NCBI RefSeq assembly: GCF_013393385.1
Contig: NZ_AP023239.1
Coordinates: forward strand, 2,480,001-2,544,000
Origin: Paenibacillus sp. URB8-2
GTDB taxonomy: Bacteria; Bacillota; Bacilli; Paenibacillales; Paenibacillaceae
Length of the DNA stretch: 64,000 nt
Reading direction: 5' to 3'
The stretch's first letter is position 1. Each line of letters begins with the position of its first letter. The notes beneath the pieces are model-generated. The model saw nothing but the letters and a program-made list of their open reading frames with translations, was not told the DNA's origin and ran no database searches. This document shows, piece by piece, positions 18,902-26,842 of this stretch. The translations under genes and the position numbers were made by a program.

Positions 18902-20287
18902 ATGTCTTGTGATTTGAAACCCAAAGATCGCGCCGGTGTGATCAATCCGATTTTCACATGCCAACCAGCCGGCGCGCAATTTGCCAGCATCGGCATTAAA
19001 GACTGTATCGGAATCGTTCATGGAGGACAAGGCTGCGTAATGTTCGTCCGCCTGTGGTTCTCCCAGCATTTCAAGGATAACTTCCTCATGGCTTCCTCTT
19101 CCGTCCATGAAGACGGCGCGGTATTCGGCGCACTCGACCGTGTGGAAACGGCGGTTGACGTACTGCTGATGCGTTACCCGGATGTAAAGGTTGTCCCAAT
19201 TATCACCACATGCTCGACGGAAGTTATCGGCGATGACGTTGACGGTGTAATCAGAAAGCTTAATGAGGGACTGATTAAGGAGAAATATGCCGACCGCGAA
19301 GTGCATCTGGTCGCTATTCATACTCCAAGCTTTGTGGGAAGCCATGTAACGGGCTACGATGTGGCGTTGGATGCCTTCGTTCAATATTTTGCCAAAAAAG
19401 GCGAGCCGAACGGCAAGTTGAACCTGATCACTGGCTGGGTTAACCCGGGCGATGTAACGGTGCTGAAAGGTCTGCTGTCCGCTATGGACATCGACGCAAC
19501 GGTTTTGTTCGAAATCGAAGAATTCGATTCCCCGCTCATGCCGGATAAGAGCGGCGAGTCCCACGGCACCACTACGATTGAGGACCTGCAAGGCACGGCA
19601 AACGCAATCGGCACCATCGCGCTTAACCGGTATGAAGGCGGAAAAGCAGCTAAATATCTTGAAAATGAATTCGATATCAAGGCAATCGTCGGACCGACTC
19701 CGATTGGTATCCGGAACACCGATACGTTCCTGCAGAACCTGAAGAACATGACGGGCAAACCGATTCCGCAATCGCTCGTGAAAGAACGCGGTGTCGCGAT
19801 CGACGCCATCACCGACGTCACGCACATGTTCCTGGCTGATAAGAGAGTTGCCATTTACGGACACCCGGATCTTGTTATCGGACTTGCCGAATATTGTCTA
19901 GACCTCGAAATGAAGCCTGTGCTTCTGCTGCTGGGCGACGATCACGGGGGCTATAAAACCGATCCCCGGATCAAAGCTCTTCAGGAGAATGTAGAGTTTG
20001 ATATGGAAATCATTATGAACGCTGACCTGATGGATCTGGAAAGCCGCCTGCAGAACGGACTGGAACTGGATCTCATTCTGGGACATTCTAAAGGCCGTTT
20101 CATCTCCATCGATTACAAAGTGCCGATGGTTCGTGTAGGGTTCCCGACTTATGACCGCGCGGGTCTATACCGCCATCCGGTTGTCGGCTACAAAGGCGCC
20201 ATCTGGCTTGCCGAAGAAATGGCGAACACGCTGTTCACCGATATGGAATACAAGAAGAACAAAGAATGGCTGCTGAATGTTTGGTAG
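18902..20287 (+). CDS. anfK: Fe-only nitrogenase beta chain
   Basis: The beta subunit sharing the P-cluster with AnfD, 461 residues. It begins MSCDLKPKDRAGVINPIFTC and has the P-cluster region IVHGGQGCVMFVRLW and VPIITTCSTEVIGDDVDG. The C-terminal part ends in TLFTDMEYKKNKEWLLNVW. Full length. It closes the structural operon and is followed by a hairpin lacking a T-run, so transcription may continue into the accessory genes. Confidence 0.95.
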   Translation: MSCDLKPKDRAGVINPIFTCQPAGAQFASIGIKDCIGIVHGGQGCVMFVRLWFSQHFKDNFLMASSSVHEDGAVFGALDRVETAVDVLLMRYPDVKVVPIITTCSTEVIGDDVDGVIRKLNEGLIKEKYADREVHLVAIHTPSFVGSHVTGYDVALDAFVQYFAKKGEPNGKLNLITGWVNPGDVTVLKGLLSAMDIDATVLFEIEEFDSPLMPDKSGESHGTTTIEDLQGTANAIGTIALNRYEGGKAAKYLENEFDIKAIVGPTPIGIRNTDTFLQNLKNMTGKPIPQSLVKERGVAIDAITDVTHMFLADKRVAIYGHPDLVIGLAEYCLDLEMKPVLLLLGDDHGGYKTDPRIKALQENVEFDMEIIMNADLMDLESRLQNGLELDLILGHSKGRFISIDYKVPMVRVGFPTYDRAGLYRHPVVGYKGAIWLAEEMANTLFTDMEYKKNKEWLLNVW

Positions 20288-20333
20288 GATAATGTAGTAA
20301 ACCGATAATCTGCTCTGATCTGTATCTATGAAT

Positions 20334-20366
20334 CTGCCGGACCCGAGGCTTACGAGGGTTCGGCAG
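20334..20366 (+). other. Intercistronic hairpin after anfK
   Basis: CTGCCGGACCC pairs with GGGTTCGGCAG (one G-U) around an 11-base loop. There is no T-run, so it more likely marks mRNA processing or 3'-end protection of the structural genes than strict termination. Confidence 0.6.
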
Positions 20367-20393
20367 TATTTCAATATAAGGGGGAAATCCGGC

Positions 20394-20843
20394 ATGTCTT
20401 TGACGGTTAACGAGTATGATTTGGAGACATTTGAAGAGAAGTACCGGGACGCTCTTGCCTATCATCGGCGTGCGGAACAGTTTCAGCGTGAGAACCAGCG
20501 GCACAGTCTCGTATTCAACGTTGCCTGCGTTGCGCTGGAGAGCTACCTGGTAGCCATGTGTTATCTATACGACTCTCCGCCCTTGAATCATAATTATATT
20601 TGTCTCATGAATGCTGTGGAGACTGCAGTGGATTTTCCAAAGGAGCTGAACAAGGAGATCCGGTCGCTGGATTTCATTTTCGGCATTTGTTCGCTTGACG
20701 ATTATTTTCACGGTACTCCCGAACCGGCGGATGCGGACCGGGTTCTGTCCATGTGCGTCTCGGTGCGCAATCTGTTCGATCAAGAAAAAATTGCGGAGGT
20801 CCGCGCGGCTTTTGGCGAAAGTGCGGCCGGTAAGGCCGATTAA
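20394..20843 (+). CDS. HEPN-like small helical protein in the anf operon
   Basis: A 149-residue, predicted all-helical protein that I do not recognise with certainty. The pattern YRDALAYHRRAEQFQRE followed by LVFNVACVALESYLVAMC resembles HEPN-fold proteins (for example the helix with a conserved polar face), without an obvious RxxxxH nuclease motif. It sits 106 bases behind anfK, where AnfO lies in proteobacterial clusters, but it shows no AnfO resemblance. AAGGGGG precedes the ATG. A role in nitrogenase assembly or protection is inferred from position only. Confidence 0.55.
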   Translation: MSLTVNEYDLETFEEKYRDALAYHRRAEQFQRENQRHSLVFNVACVALESYLVAMCYLYDSPPLNHNYICLMNAVETAVDFPKELNKEIRSLDFIFGICSLDDYFHGTPEPADADRVLSMCVSVRNLFDQEKIAEVRAAFGESAAGKAD

Positions 20844-20911
20844 CGCTTAGGCGCGGGTTGACTGCCGCCCCATATATAAAGTATTTGCATGGGAATAAAA
20901 GGAGGGAGATC

Positions 20912-21643
20912 GTGCGGCTTCATTATTTGCAGCATATTGAGCTTGAACACCCGGGCAGTATTCTTGAATGGGCAACTGCGAATGGTCATACGGTCACACA
21001 CACCAAGTTCTTTAACGGTGAACCGCTTCCGGCTCTGGAGAACTTCGACTGGCTGGTGATCATGGGCGGTCCTATGAACATTTATGAGGAAGAAAGCTAT
21101 CCCTGGCTGGCGCAAGAGAAGGATTTGATCCGCGGAGCGATTGCCGAAGGCAAAACTGTACTGGGCCTTTGTCTGGGCGCTCAGCTCATTGCCGACGTGA
21201 TTGGCGGTAAAGTAACGAAGAACGGTCAGCCGGAAATCGGCTGGATTCCGATCTGGTGGAGCGATAAGGCGCAAAGCGATCCGCTGTTCTCGTTCTTCCC
21301 CCAAAATTCGGTGGTGTTCGAGTGGCACTACGATACGTTCAGCGTGCTGCCGCCGGAGGCGGAGGTCCTAGCGGAGAGCGAAGCATGCAGCCATCAGGCT
21401 TTTGTATACAAACAGCGCGTGTTCGGATTTCAGTTTCATCTGGAGAATACGCCGCAGCTTCTGCAGGGCTATATTGAGGAGAGCGGGAATGAAATGATCC
21501 CTGCCGCGTATGTGCAATCGCCGGAAGAGGTACTGAGCCATCCGGAATATCTAGCGCAGAACAACGCCTGGATGGCGGAATTTCTCACAAGACTGGCGCA
21601 AACAGAGCTTGCCGCAAAAGAAAGGAAGTATATAACCGGATGA
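20912..21643 (+). CDS. Class I glutamine amidotransferase (GMP synthase-like)
   Basis: A 243-residue single-domain GATase. The nucleophile C87 is in GLCLGAQL, and the His/Glu pair H176 and E178 is in FGFQFHLE, so the triad is intact. It hydrolyses glutamine and passes ammonia to an unknown acceptor, or acts as a gamma-glutamyl hydrolase on a small amine. The GTG start behind AAAGGAGGG is preferred over an upstream TTG. It overlaps the next gene by 4 bases. Its link to Fe-only nitrogenase is unexplained; nitrogen-status sensing or detoxification are guesses. Confidence 0.8.
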   Translation: MRLHYLQHIELEHPGSILEWATANGHTVTHTKFFNGEPLPALENFDWLVIMGGPMNIYEEESYPWLAQEKDLIRGAIAEGKTVLGLCLGAQLIADVIGGKVTKNGQPEIGWIPIWWSDKAQSDPLFSFFPQNSVVFEWHYDTFSVLPPEAEVLAESEACSHQAFVYKQRVFGFQFHLENTPQLLQGYIEESGNEMIPAAYVQSPEEVLSHPEYLAQNNAWMAEFLTRLAQTELAAKERKYITG

Positions 21644-22272
21644 TGGAACATGTGAGCTACAAGGCAAGAGACTGCCGCGACCAAGATAAAATCGAACAAT
21701 TTCTGTCCGAATCCCGGGTGGGAATCGTCGGCATCGGAGGCGATGAGTACCCATACGCCGTTCCCGTCAATTATGTCTGGCATGAGGGAGCTGTCTATTT
21801 TCATGGCATGGGTTCTGGCAAAAAGCTGCGTCTTCTCGCAGATAACCCGTCCGTCAGCTTCACTGTTTACCGGGAGAACGGCACCATCTCTGACCCCGTC
21901 CCTTGTAAGGCGGATACTTCCTACATGAGCGTGATGGTATTCGGGAAGGCGGAAAAAGTGACGGATGTACGCGAGGCGACCGGAGTCCTGCAGAAGGTCC
22001 TAGACAAATTTACTCCCGGATTCTATAAGCAGGGCATTTCCGAGAAAATGGTGGAGAGATACCGCTCGGCCATGGACGGCAACGCCTTAGCCGTCATCCG
22101 GATTACGCCCGTGCATATTACCGGCAAAGAAAACGATGCGGTTCCGGACTTTGCGGCGGGTCAGGGCCATCCCGGCGGCCACCCCGGTCATCCGGGCCAT
22201 CCCGGCGGCCACCCCGGTCATCCGGGTCATCCCGGCGGTCACCCCGGGCATCCGCCCGGAATGGGCGCATAA
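21640..22272 (+). CDS. Split-barrel flavin protein (PNPOx/NimA family) with His-rich tail; Anf3-like candidate
   Basis: A 210-residue protein. Residues 1-165 are a pyridoxamine-phosphate-oxidase-type split barrel (YPYAVPVNYVWHEGAVYFHG, KLRLLADNPSVSFTVY), which binds flavin in relatives. The last 40 residues are repeats of His-Pro-Gly and Gly-Gly-His-Pro, a probable metal-binding tail. Anf3, a flavin/heme oxidase needed for Fe-only diazotrophy in some proteobacteria, is to my knowledge of the same broad fold, so this may be a counterpart. That assignment is tentative. It overlaps its neighbours on both sides (4 bases and 1 base), implying coupled translation. Confidence 0.7.
   Translation: MMEHVSYKARDCRDQDKIEQFLSESRVGIVGIGGDEYPYAVPVNYVWHEGAVYFHGMGSGKKLRLLADNPSVSFTVYRENGTISDPVPCKADTSYMSVMVFGKAEKVTDVREATGVLQKVLDKFTPGFYKQGISEKMVERYRSAMDGNALAVIRITPVHITGKENDAVPDFAAGQGHPGGHPGHPGHPGGHPGHPGHPGGHPGHPPGMGA
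22164..22253 (+). repeat. Three tandem 30-bp coding repeats (His-Pro-Gly tail)
   Basis: Three consecutive 30-base units beginning GGGCCATCCCGGCGGCCACC (third unit with three C/T or G/C changes). Each encodes ten residues with three His. Copy number is likely variable between strains. Confidence 0.85.
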
Positions 22273-23336
22273 TGATTGAACTCATCGATTATACCGTTGA
22301 CGAAGCGTTCCGCCGGTCTGTGGATCTCGAAGAAATCGGCAGGATGGCGGCGATATTGCAGCGCTACGGCCTTACAGTTTTGGATGTGTATATCAGACAT
22401 ATCCATTCTTACCGGAGAGTGATTGCGGATACAGACCTTACGGACCGGATTCGTGTCCGGGTTAGGCCCACAGCCGATGATTTGTCCCTGGCCCGTTCGA
22501 TGGGTTTTACCAAGGTGGCGATTCTTTGGTCTAATACGCTTGACCGGATGTCTTTGTTCAAGCTGGAGGCGGCTCTTAGGACCGCGAAGGAGTTCGCGCA
22601 CGAAATATATTTATATGTAGAAGACCTGACGCTTACCCACTCCGCCCGCTTTGACGCCTATTGGCCACTCGTGGAGCGATACGGGATCAAACGGCTCATT
22701 TATTGCGACAGCAAAAGCAGGCTAGACCCCTTGATTGCCCGAAGCACTCTGACCGAGCTTATGAAGCGGGCTACTTGCCCTCTGGAGTTCTGCGGCGCCA
22801 ATGTGCTCGGTCTGGCGACAGCCAACAGCCTCGCGGCGCTGAAAGCGGGTGTGGAGCATATCGGCATCTCGGTAGCGGGAGTCGGTTCCAAAGGCAAAGC
22901 GGCGATGGAGGAAGTGTTGATGGCCGTCAAGGTGCTGTGGAAGCAGACTGAAGGACCTTCCACTGATACGTTGGCTGACGATTGTGAAGCCGTTCTATCC
23001 GCCATGAACATCCCGGTGGCGGTGAACAAGGCGGTAATCGGCCAGAATGTCTTCGCGCATGAATCCGGTATTCACGTGGACGGGATATCCAAAAATCCCG
23101 AACTTTATGAAGTCATCCGGCCGGAGGAAATGGGTCTTGCCCGCAAGCTCTTTATCGGCAAGCATTCGGGAACCTCGTCGCTAAAACGCAAGTTCGGGGA
23201 GTGGGACATGGGGCTTGCTTCGGACGAAGCGGTGCTGCTTCTGGAACAGGTAAGAGAGCTGGCGGAATACCGGAAGCGGCCGATAAATGATATCGAGCTA
23301 ATGGAACTATATAAGCGGCAGAGTGATTTTCAGTAG
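22272..23336 (+). CDS. nifV-omega: Homocitrate synthase, omega subunit (NifV-omega)
   Basis: A 354-residue protein of the isopropylmalate/homocitrate synthase family carrying the C-terminal half: FAHESGIHVDGISKNPELYE and LFIGKHSGTSSLKRKFGEW. The N-terminal barrel is degenerate. The metal-binding HxH of active enzymes is replaced in EFCGANVLGLATAN, and no TLRDGEQ motif is found. It therefore needs the alpha subunit encoded next. A split NifV with omega before alpha is known from clostridia. Homocitrate is the organic ligand of FeFe-co. The start overlaps the preceding stop by one base. Confidence 0.88.
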   Translation: MIELIDYTVDEAFRRSVDLEEIGRMAAILQRYGLTVLDVYIRHIHSYRRVIADTDLTDRIRVRVRPTADDLSLARSMGFTKVAILWSNTLDRMSLFKLEAALRTAKEFAHEIYLYVEDLTLTHSARFDAYWPLVERYGIKRLIYCDSKSRLDPLIARSTLTELMKRATCPLEFCGANVLGLATANSLAALKAGVEHIGISVAGVGSKGKAAMEEVLMAVKVLWKQTEGPSTDTLADDCEAVLSAMNIPVAVNKAVIGQNVFAHESGIHVDGISKNPELYEVIRPEEMGLARKLFIGKHSGTSSLKRKFGEWDMGLASDEAVLLLEQVRELAEYRKRPINDIELMELYKRQSDFQ

Positions 23337-23420
23337 GGCTATCCGCGTACTGCCCGGGCCGGTCGGAAGACCGGACCCATGCATACATCATTATTTGGAA
23401 CAAGGAGGGGAGCAAGCAGG

Positions 23421-24275
23421 ATGCAATCGGGCGTTCAATTTGAGCTGGTGGATACCACGCTCCGGGATGGTGAACAGACGGCGGGCGTCGTATTTTCGTC
23501 GGAGGAGAAGGTGAATATCGCAAAAGCGCTGGACCGAACCGGAATCCGCTGGATTGAAGCCGGCATTCCGGCTATGGGAGAACGGGAGCGGGAAACGCTG
23601 CGGCAGCTGCTGAGCCTGTCCCTTGACTCCGCGCTCATTGCGTGGAACCGTGCGGACTTGAATGATATCAAAGCCTCGGTCTCCTGCGGCTTCTCCTATA
23701 TTCATATGTCGCTGCCGGTTTCCGATCTGCATATCGTGCACAAACTGCGGAAAAGCAGGGAATGGGTGCTGGAACGGCTGCGTCAGGCGCTGGAATATAC
23801 CAAAAGCTTGGGCTGCACCGCCTTTGTCGGAGCAGAAGACGCTTCCCGAGCGGACCCCGAATTTCTGCTGCGCTATGCGGATACGGCGGCAAGATGCGGG
23901 GCGGAGCGTCTGCGCTATGCCGACACGGTCGGCTGTCTGGACCCTTTTGAAACGTTCCGCCGGATTCGGCATTTGACGGAGCGCTGCGCGCTGCCAGTTG
24001 AATTTCACGGTCATAACGATTTCGGTTTAGCAACTGCGAACACACTGTCAGCCTTTCATGGCGGAGCGGCGCTGGCCAGTGTGACGATTTCAGGGATCGG
24101 CGAAAGGGCAGGCAATGCTTCTCTTGAGGAAGTTGCATCTTCCATGGCCTATCTATATAAGCTTGGGACGGGATTCAGGGTGGATTCCCTGTCTGAATTG
24201 ACTCATCTTGTTTCTGCAGCCAGCGGCAGGCCGGGAAACCACTACCGTTCGGTATTCACCGCCATTAACGGTTAG
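23421..24275 (+). CDS. nifV-alpha: Homocitrate synthase, alpha subunit (NifV-alpha)
   Basis: A 284-residue catalytic TIM barrel. The family start ELVDTTLRDGEQTAGVVFS and the metal-binding HGHNDFGLATANT (near residue 190) are intact, as is the GIGERAGNASLEEV end of the barrel. The C-terminal subdomain and acetyl-CoA-site HESGIH segment are missing; these are supplied by the omega gene. The ATG behind AAGGAGGGG is chosen over an upstream one. A terminator follows, so it ends the anf accessory operon. Confidence 0.9.
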   Translation: MQSGVQFELVDTTLRDGEQTAGVVFSSEEKVNIAKALDRTGIRWIEAGIPAMGERERETLRQLLSLSLDSALIAWNRADLNDIKASVSCGFSYIHMSLPVSDLHIVHKLRKSREWVLERLRQALEYTKSLGCTAFVGAEDASRADPEFLLRYADTAARCGAERLRYADTVGCLDPFETFRRIRHLTERCALPVEFHGHNDFGLATANTLSAFHGGAALASVTISGIGERAGNASLEEVASSMAYLYKLGTGFRVDSLSELTHLVSAASGRPGNHYRSVFTAING

Positions 24276-24343
24276 CTGGCTCAGTCCGAAATTGAAATAT
24301 TTAAATTGCCGGAGCAATTGAGGCTAGTGCACTGAACTGCACA

Positions 24344-24401
24344 AAGCACAGCGGCAACTTAAGGAGCAAACATAAAGTCCTGGACTGCCGCTGCTTTTTT
24401 T
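24344..24401 (+). terminator. Terminator at the right end of the anf island
   Basis: AGCACAGCGGCA pairs, with one mismatch, with TGCCGCTGCT, followed by seven T. The loop is about 30 bases. Confidence 0.75.
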
Positions 24402-24428
24402 AAACTATCGTTCTTAGTTTACTGTATT

Positions 24429-24790
24429 TCACTCCGCAGTAATTGCAAATATTTTGTGGTCTTCCCACGTACCGTTAATTTTTAAATATGTTTTAGCCAA
24501 ACCCTCGTGCCTAAACCCTACCTTTTCTAGCACTCGGATCGATGGCAAGTTTCTTGGCATGACCCCAGCTTCAACACGATGCAAGCCGATCTCGTTAAAT
24601 GCCTTCTTCAAACATAATGATACTGCCGCTGTTGCATAGCCTTTGCCGTTATGTATTTGATCAATGTAGTCCCTCAAGGGTAAAATGTGATTCATCCCTG
24701 ATCGGCTCAAAAGGTTGATAAAAATCTCGGTTTCTTAGTTTCAAATCAAGAAGAGAGCCTGCATCCTTCAGCTCAAGATGTCATAAATAA
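24429..24790 (-). pseudogene. GNAT acetyltransferase (RimJ/RimL-like), frameshifted
   Basis: The C-terminal 80 residues are clear (GYATAAVSLCLKKAFNEIGL, then RVLEKVGFRHEGLAKTYL). Upstream in another frame is the N-terminal LKLRNRDFYQPFEPIRDESH, ending in a stop. The two pieces are contiguous, but the segment between them (usually about 45 residues) is missing. The gene is therefore frameshifted and internally deleted. It lies at the right edge of the anf island, convergent to nifV-alpha. Confidence 0.75.
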
Positions 24791-24937
24791 ATGTCATTGC
24801 TACTCAAATCAAATCAGACCTTATGTGCTCAACTATTCTGCCCGGACAAAATGCACTTTTCGGATGCTTATAGGGACCCTTCGGGTACACGAGCATTCCG
24901 GGAAGTGTTTTTTTATGAAGAAATTTGAACGCTTTCA

Positions 24938-24966
24938 TTGACAACCTGTATATACAGGATTAGTAT
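24938..24966 (+). promoter_or_regulatory. tre operon promoter
   Basis: TTGACA, 17-bp spacer, TAGTAT: near-consensus sigma-A promoter. Its spacer is filled by the first TreR palindrome. Confidence 0.85.
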
Positions 24967-24997
24967 AGGGGTATGAAAAAAAACCTGTATATACAGG
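24945..24997. promoter_or_regulatory. Two TreR operators (CCTGTATATACAGG)
   Basis: Identical 14-bp palindromes at 24945-24958 and 24984-24997, with centres 39 bp apart. The first lies between -35 and -10, the second just after the start site. They resemble the Bacillus TreR operator TTGTATATACAA. Confidence 0.85.
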
Positions 24998-25034
24998 TTG
25001 TCGTGAAGATGCACAGATTGTCTGCAGCAATTTA

Positions 25035-25048
25035 AGAAAACGCTATAA
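25035..25048. promoter_or_regulatory. Possible cre site (CcpA) in the tre leader
   Basis: AGAAAACGCTATAA agrees with TGAAARCGYTWNCW at 12 of 14 positions. It lies downstream of the promoter, a typical roadblock position for catabolite repression. Confidence 0.45.
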
Positions 25049-25093
25049 TCAAGTGTTATAGGAAATTATAAATTCAGCGGGAGGGATCAGGCC

Positions 25094-26794
25094 GTGAATG
25101 AAGTAAAAAAGCAGGAGTGGTGGCGGCGCTCTACGGTTTATCAGGTATACCCGAAAAGCTTCAAAGATACGACAGGCAGCGGACAGGGTGATATCCGGGG
25201 GCTGCTCGAAAAGCTGGATTATTTGCAGGATCTTGGCATCGACATTATTTGGCTGCAGCCGGTTTATGTCTCGCCGCAGAATGATAACGGTTACGACGTA
25301 GCCGATTATTGCGAAATCGATCCGCAGTTCGGCACGATGGAGGATTTCGACGAGCTCGCGGCTGAAGCCCGGCGCAGAGGCATGCGTCTGATGCTGGACA
25401 TCGTTGTCAATCATTCTTCGACGGAGCATAGATGGTTTCAGGAGGCCAAGAAATCCAAGGACAATGCGTTTCGTGATTATTATATATGGAAAGATCCGAA
25501 GCCGGATGGCAGCGTTCCTAACAACTGGCAGTCCAAATTCGGCGGTTCCGCTTGGCAGTACGATGAAGGGACCGGACAGTATTTTCTTACGCTGTTCGAC
25601 AAAACGCAGGCCGACCTGAACTGGGAAAATCCGAAGGTAAGGGAAGAAGTCTACCAGCTTATGAACTTCTGGGCGAACAAGGGAGTCAGCGGCTTCCGGA
25701 TGGACGTTATCAACCTGATCTCCAAGGACCAGCACTTCCCGGAAGACGACGGCAGCGTTCCTCCAGGAGACGGAAGGAAATACTACACGGACGGACCGAG
25801 GGTTCACGAGTATCTTAAGGAAATGAACCGGAGAGTATTCGGGCCCGATACCGTAACGGTTGGCGAAATGTCTTCGACGACGATGGAGCACTGTATCCGG
25901 TATTCAAATCCGAAGGAACAGGAGTTCTCGATGACCTTCAATTTCCACCACCTTAAGGTCGATTATCCGGGCGGTCGAAAATGGGAGCTGATGCCTTATG
26001 ATTTCGAGCAGCTGAAAGCGCTGCTTTCGCATTGGCAGATCGGCATGCAGCAGGGGGGGGGCTGGAATGCCCTGTTCCTGAACAACCACGATCAGCCGCG
26101 GGCATTGTCCCGATTCGCCGATGACGGCGAGTACCGGACGGAATGCGCCAAAATGCTGGCGACGACGCTGCACGGTCTTCAGGGAACGCCTTACGTGTTC
26201 CAAGGTGAAGAAATCGGCATGCCGAATCCGCACTGGAACGACATCGGAGAGCTGCGGGATATTGAATCCCGGAACATGTACGTCATTTTGCAGGAGCAGG
26301 GAAAGACCCCGGAAGAGGCGCTGGATATTATCCGTGAACGGTCCCGTGACAATTCACGCACGCCGATGCAATGGGACGACGGTCCGCAGGCCGGCTTTAC
26401 AACCGGAACGCCGTGGATCAAGGTGGATGAACGTTACCGCGAGATTAACGTCAAGAACCAACTGAACGATCCGGATTCCGTATACAGCCATTATAAAAAG
26501 CTGATCGCGCTGCGCAAGGAAATCGACGTCCTGACCGACGGGCGGTATGAGCGTCTGGACGAAGGACATCCGCAGGTGTTCGCTTATGCGCGAATCAGTG
26601 AAGGAGAAACCGTGGCGGTCGTTTCCAATTTCAGCGACAGCGTCGCAGTCTTCGAATTCCCGGAAGCATTTGCGGCGAAGCTTTTGGAGGGCGGATCGTC
26701 AGAGCTGCTGACCAGCAATACAAATGAGGCTCCGGAGCTGAAAGCGCGGATTGAGCTAACCCCTTACGCCTCCTATATGTGGATTATCCGATAG
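25094..26794 (+). CDS. treC: Trehalose-6-phosphate hydrolase (alpha,alpha-phosphotrehalase)
   Basis: A cytoplasmic GH13 enzyme of 566 residues that cleaves trehalose-6-phosphate to glucose and glucose-6-phosphate. Visible motifs are YQVYPKSFKDTTGSGQGDI, region I DIVVNHSS, the nucleophile region GFRMDVINLIS, the acid TVGEMSS and region IV FLNNHDQPR. The length is normal. The start is GTG behind GGGAGGG. Next gene is the trehalose PTS permease, 48 bases on, so substrate supply and cleavage are in one operon under two TreR operators. In Bacillus the gene is called treA. Confidence 0.93.
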   Translation: MNEVKKQEWWRRSTVYQVYPKSFKDTTGSGQGDIRGLLEKLDYLQDLGIDIIWLQPVYVSPQNDNGYDVADYCEIDPQFGTMEDFDELAAEARRRGMRLMLDIVVNHSSTEHRWFQEAKKSKDNAFRDYYIWKDPKPDGSVPNNWQSKFGGSAWQYDEGTGQYFLTLFDKTQADLNWENPKVREEVYQLMNFWANKGVSGFRMDVINLISKDQHFPEDDGSVPPGDGRKYYTDGPRVHEYLKEMNRRVFGPDTVTVGEMSSTTMEHCIRYSNPKEQEFSMTFNFHHLKVDYPGGRKWELMPYDFEQLKALLSHWQIGMQQGGGWNALFLNNHDQPRALSRFADDGEYRTECAKMLATTLHGLQGTPYVFQGEEIGMPNPHWNDIGELRDIESRNMYVILQEQGKTPEEALDIIRERSRDNSRTPMQWDDGPQAGFTTGTPWIKVDERYREINVKNQLNDPDSVYSHYKKLIALRKEIDVLTDGRYERLDEGHPQVFAYARISEGETVAVVSNFSDSVAVFEFPEAFAAKLLEGGSSELLTSNTNEAPELKARIELTPYASYMWIIR

Positions 26795-26842
26795 ATCTCA
26801 TAATATTCCGATATGATATAGATTTGAAGGGAGCGAGAACCA

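Noticed and set aside
22164..22253. Minisatellite without coding role
   Set aside because: The 30-bp units keep the reading frame and end at the natural stop of the flavoprotein, so they are part of the gene.
24923..24935. cre site TTTGAACGCTTTCA in front of the tre -35
   Set aside because: Right half fits but the left half does not (one of five conserved bases); the site at 25035 is better.
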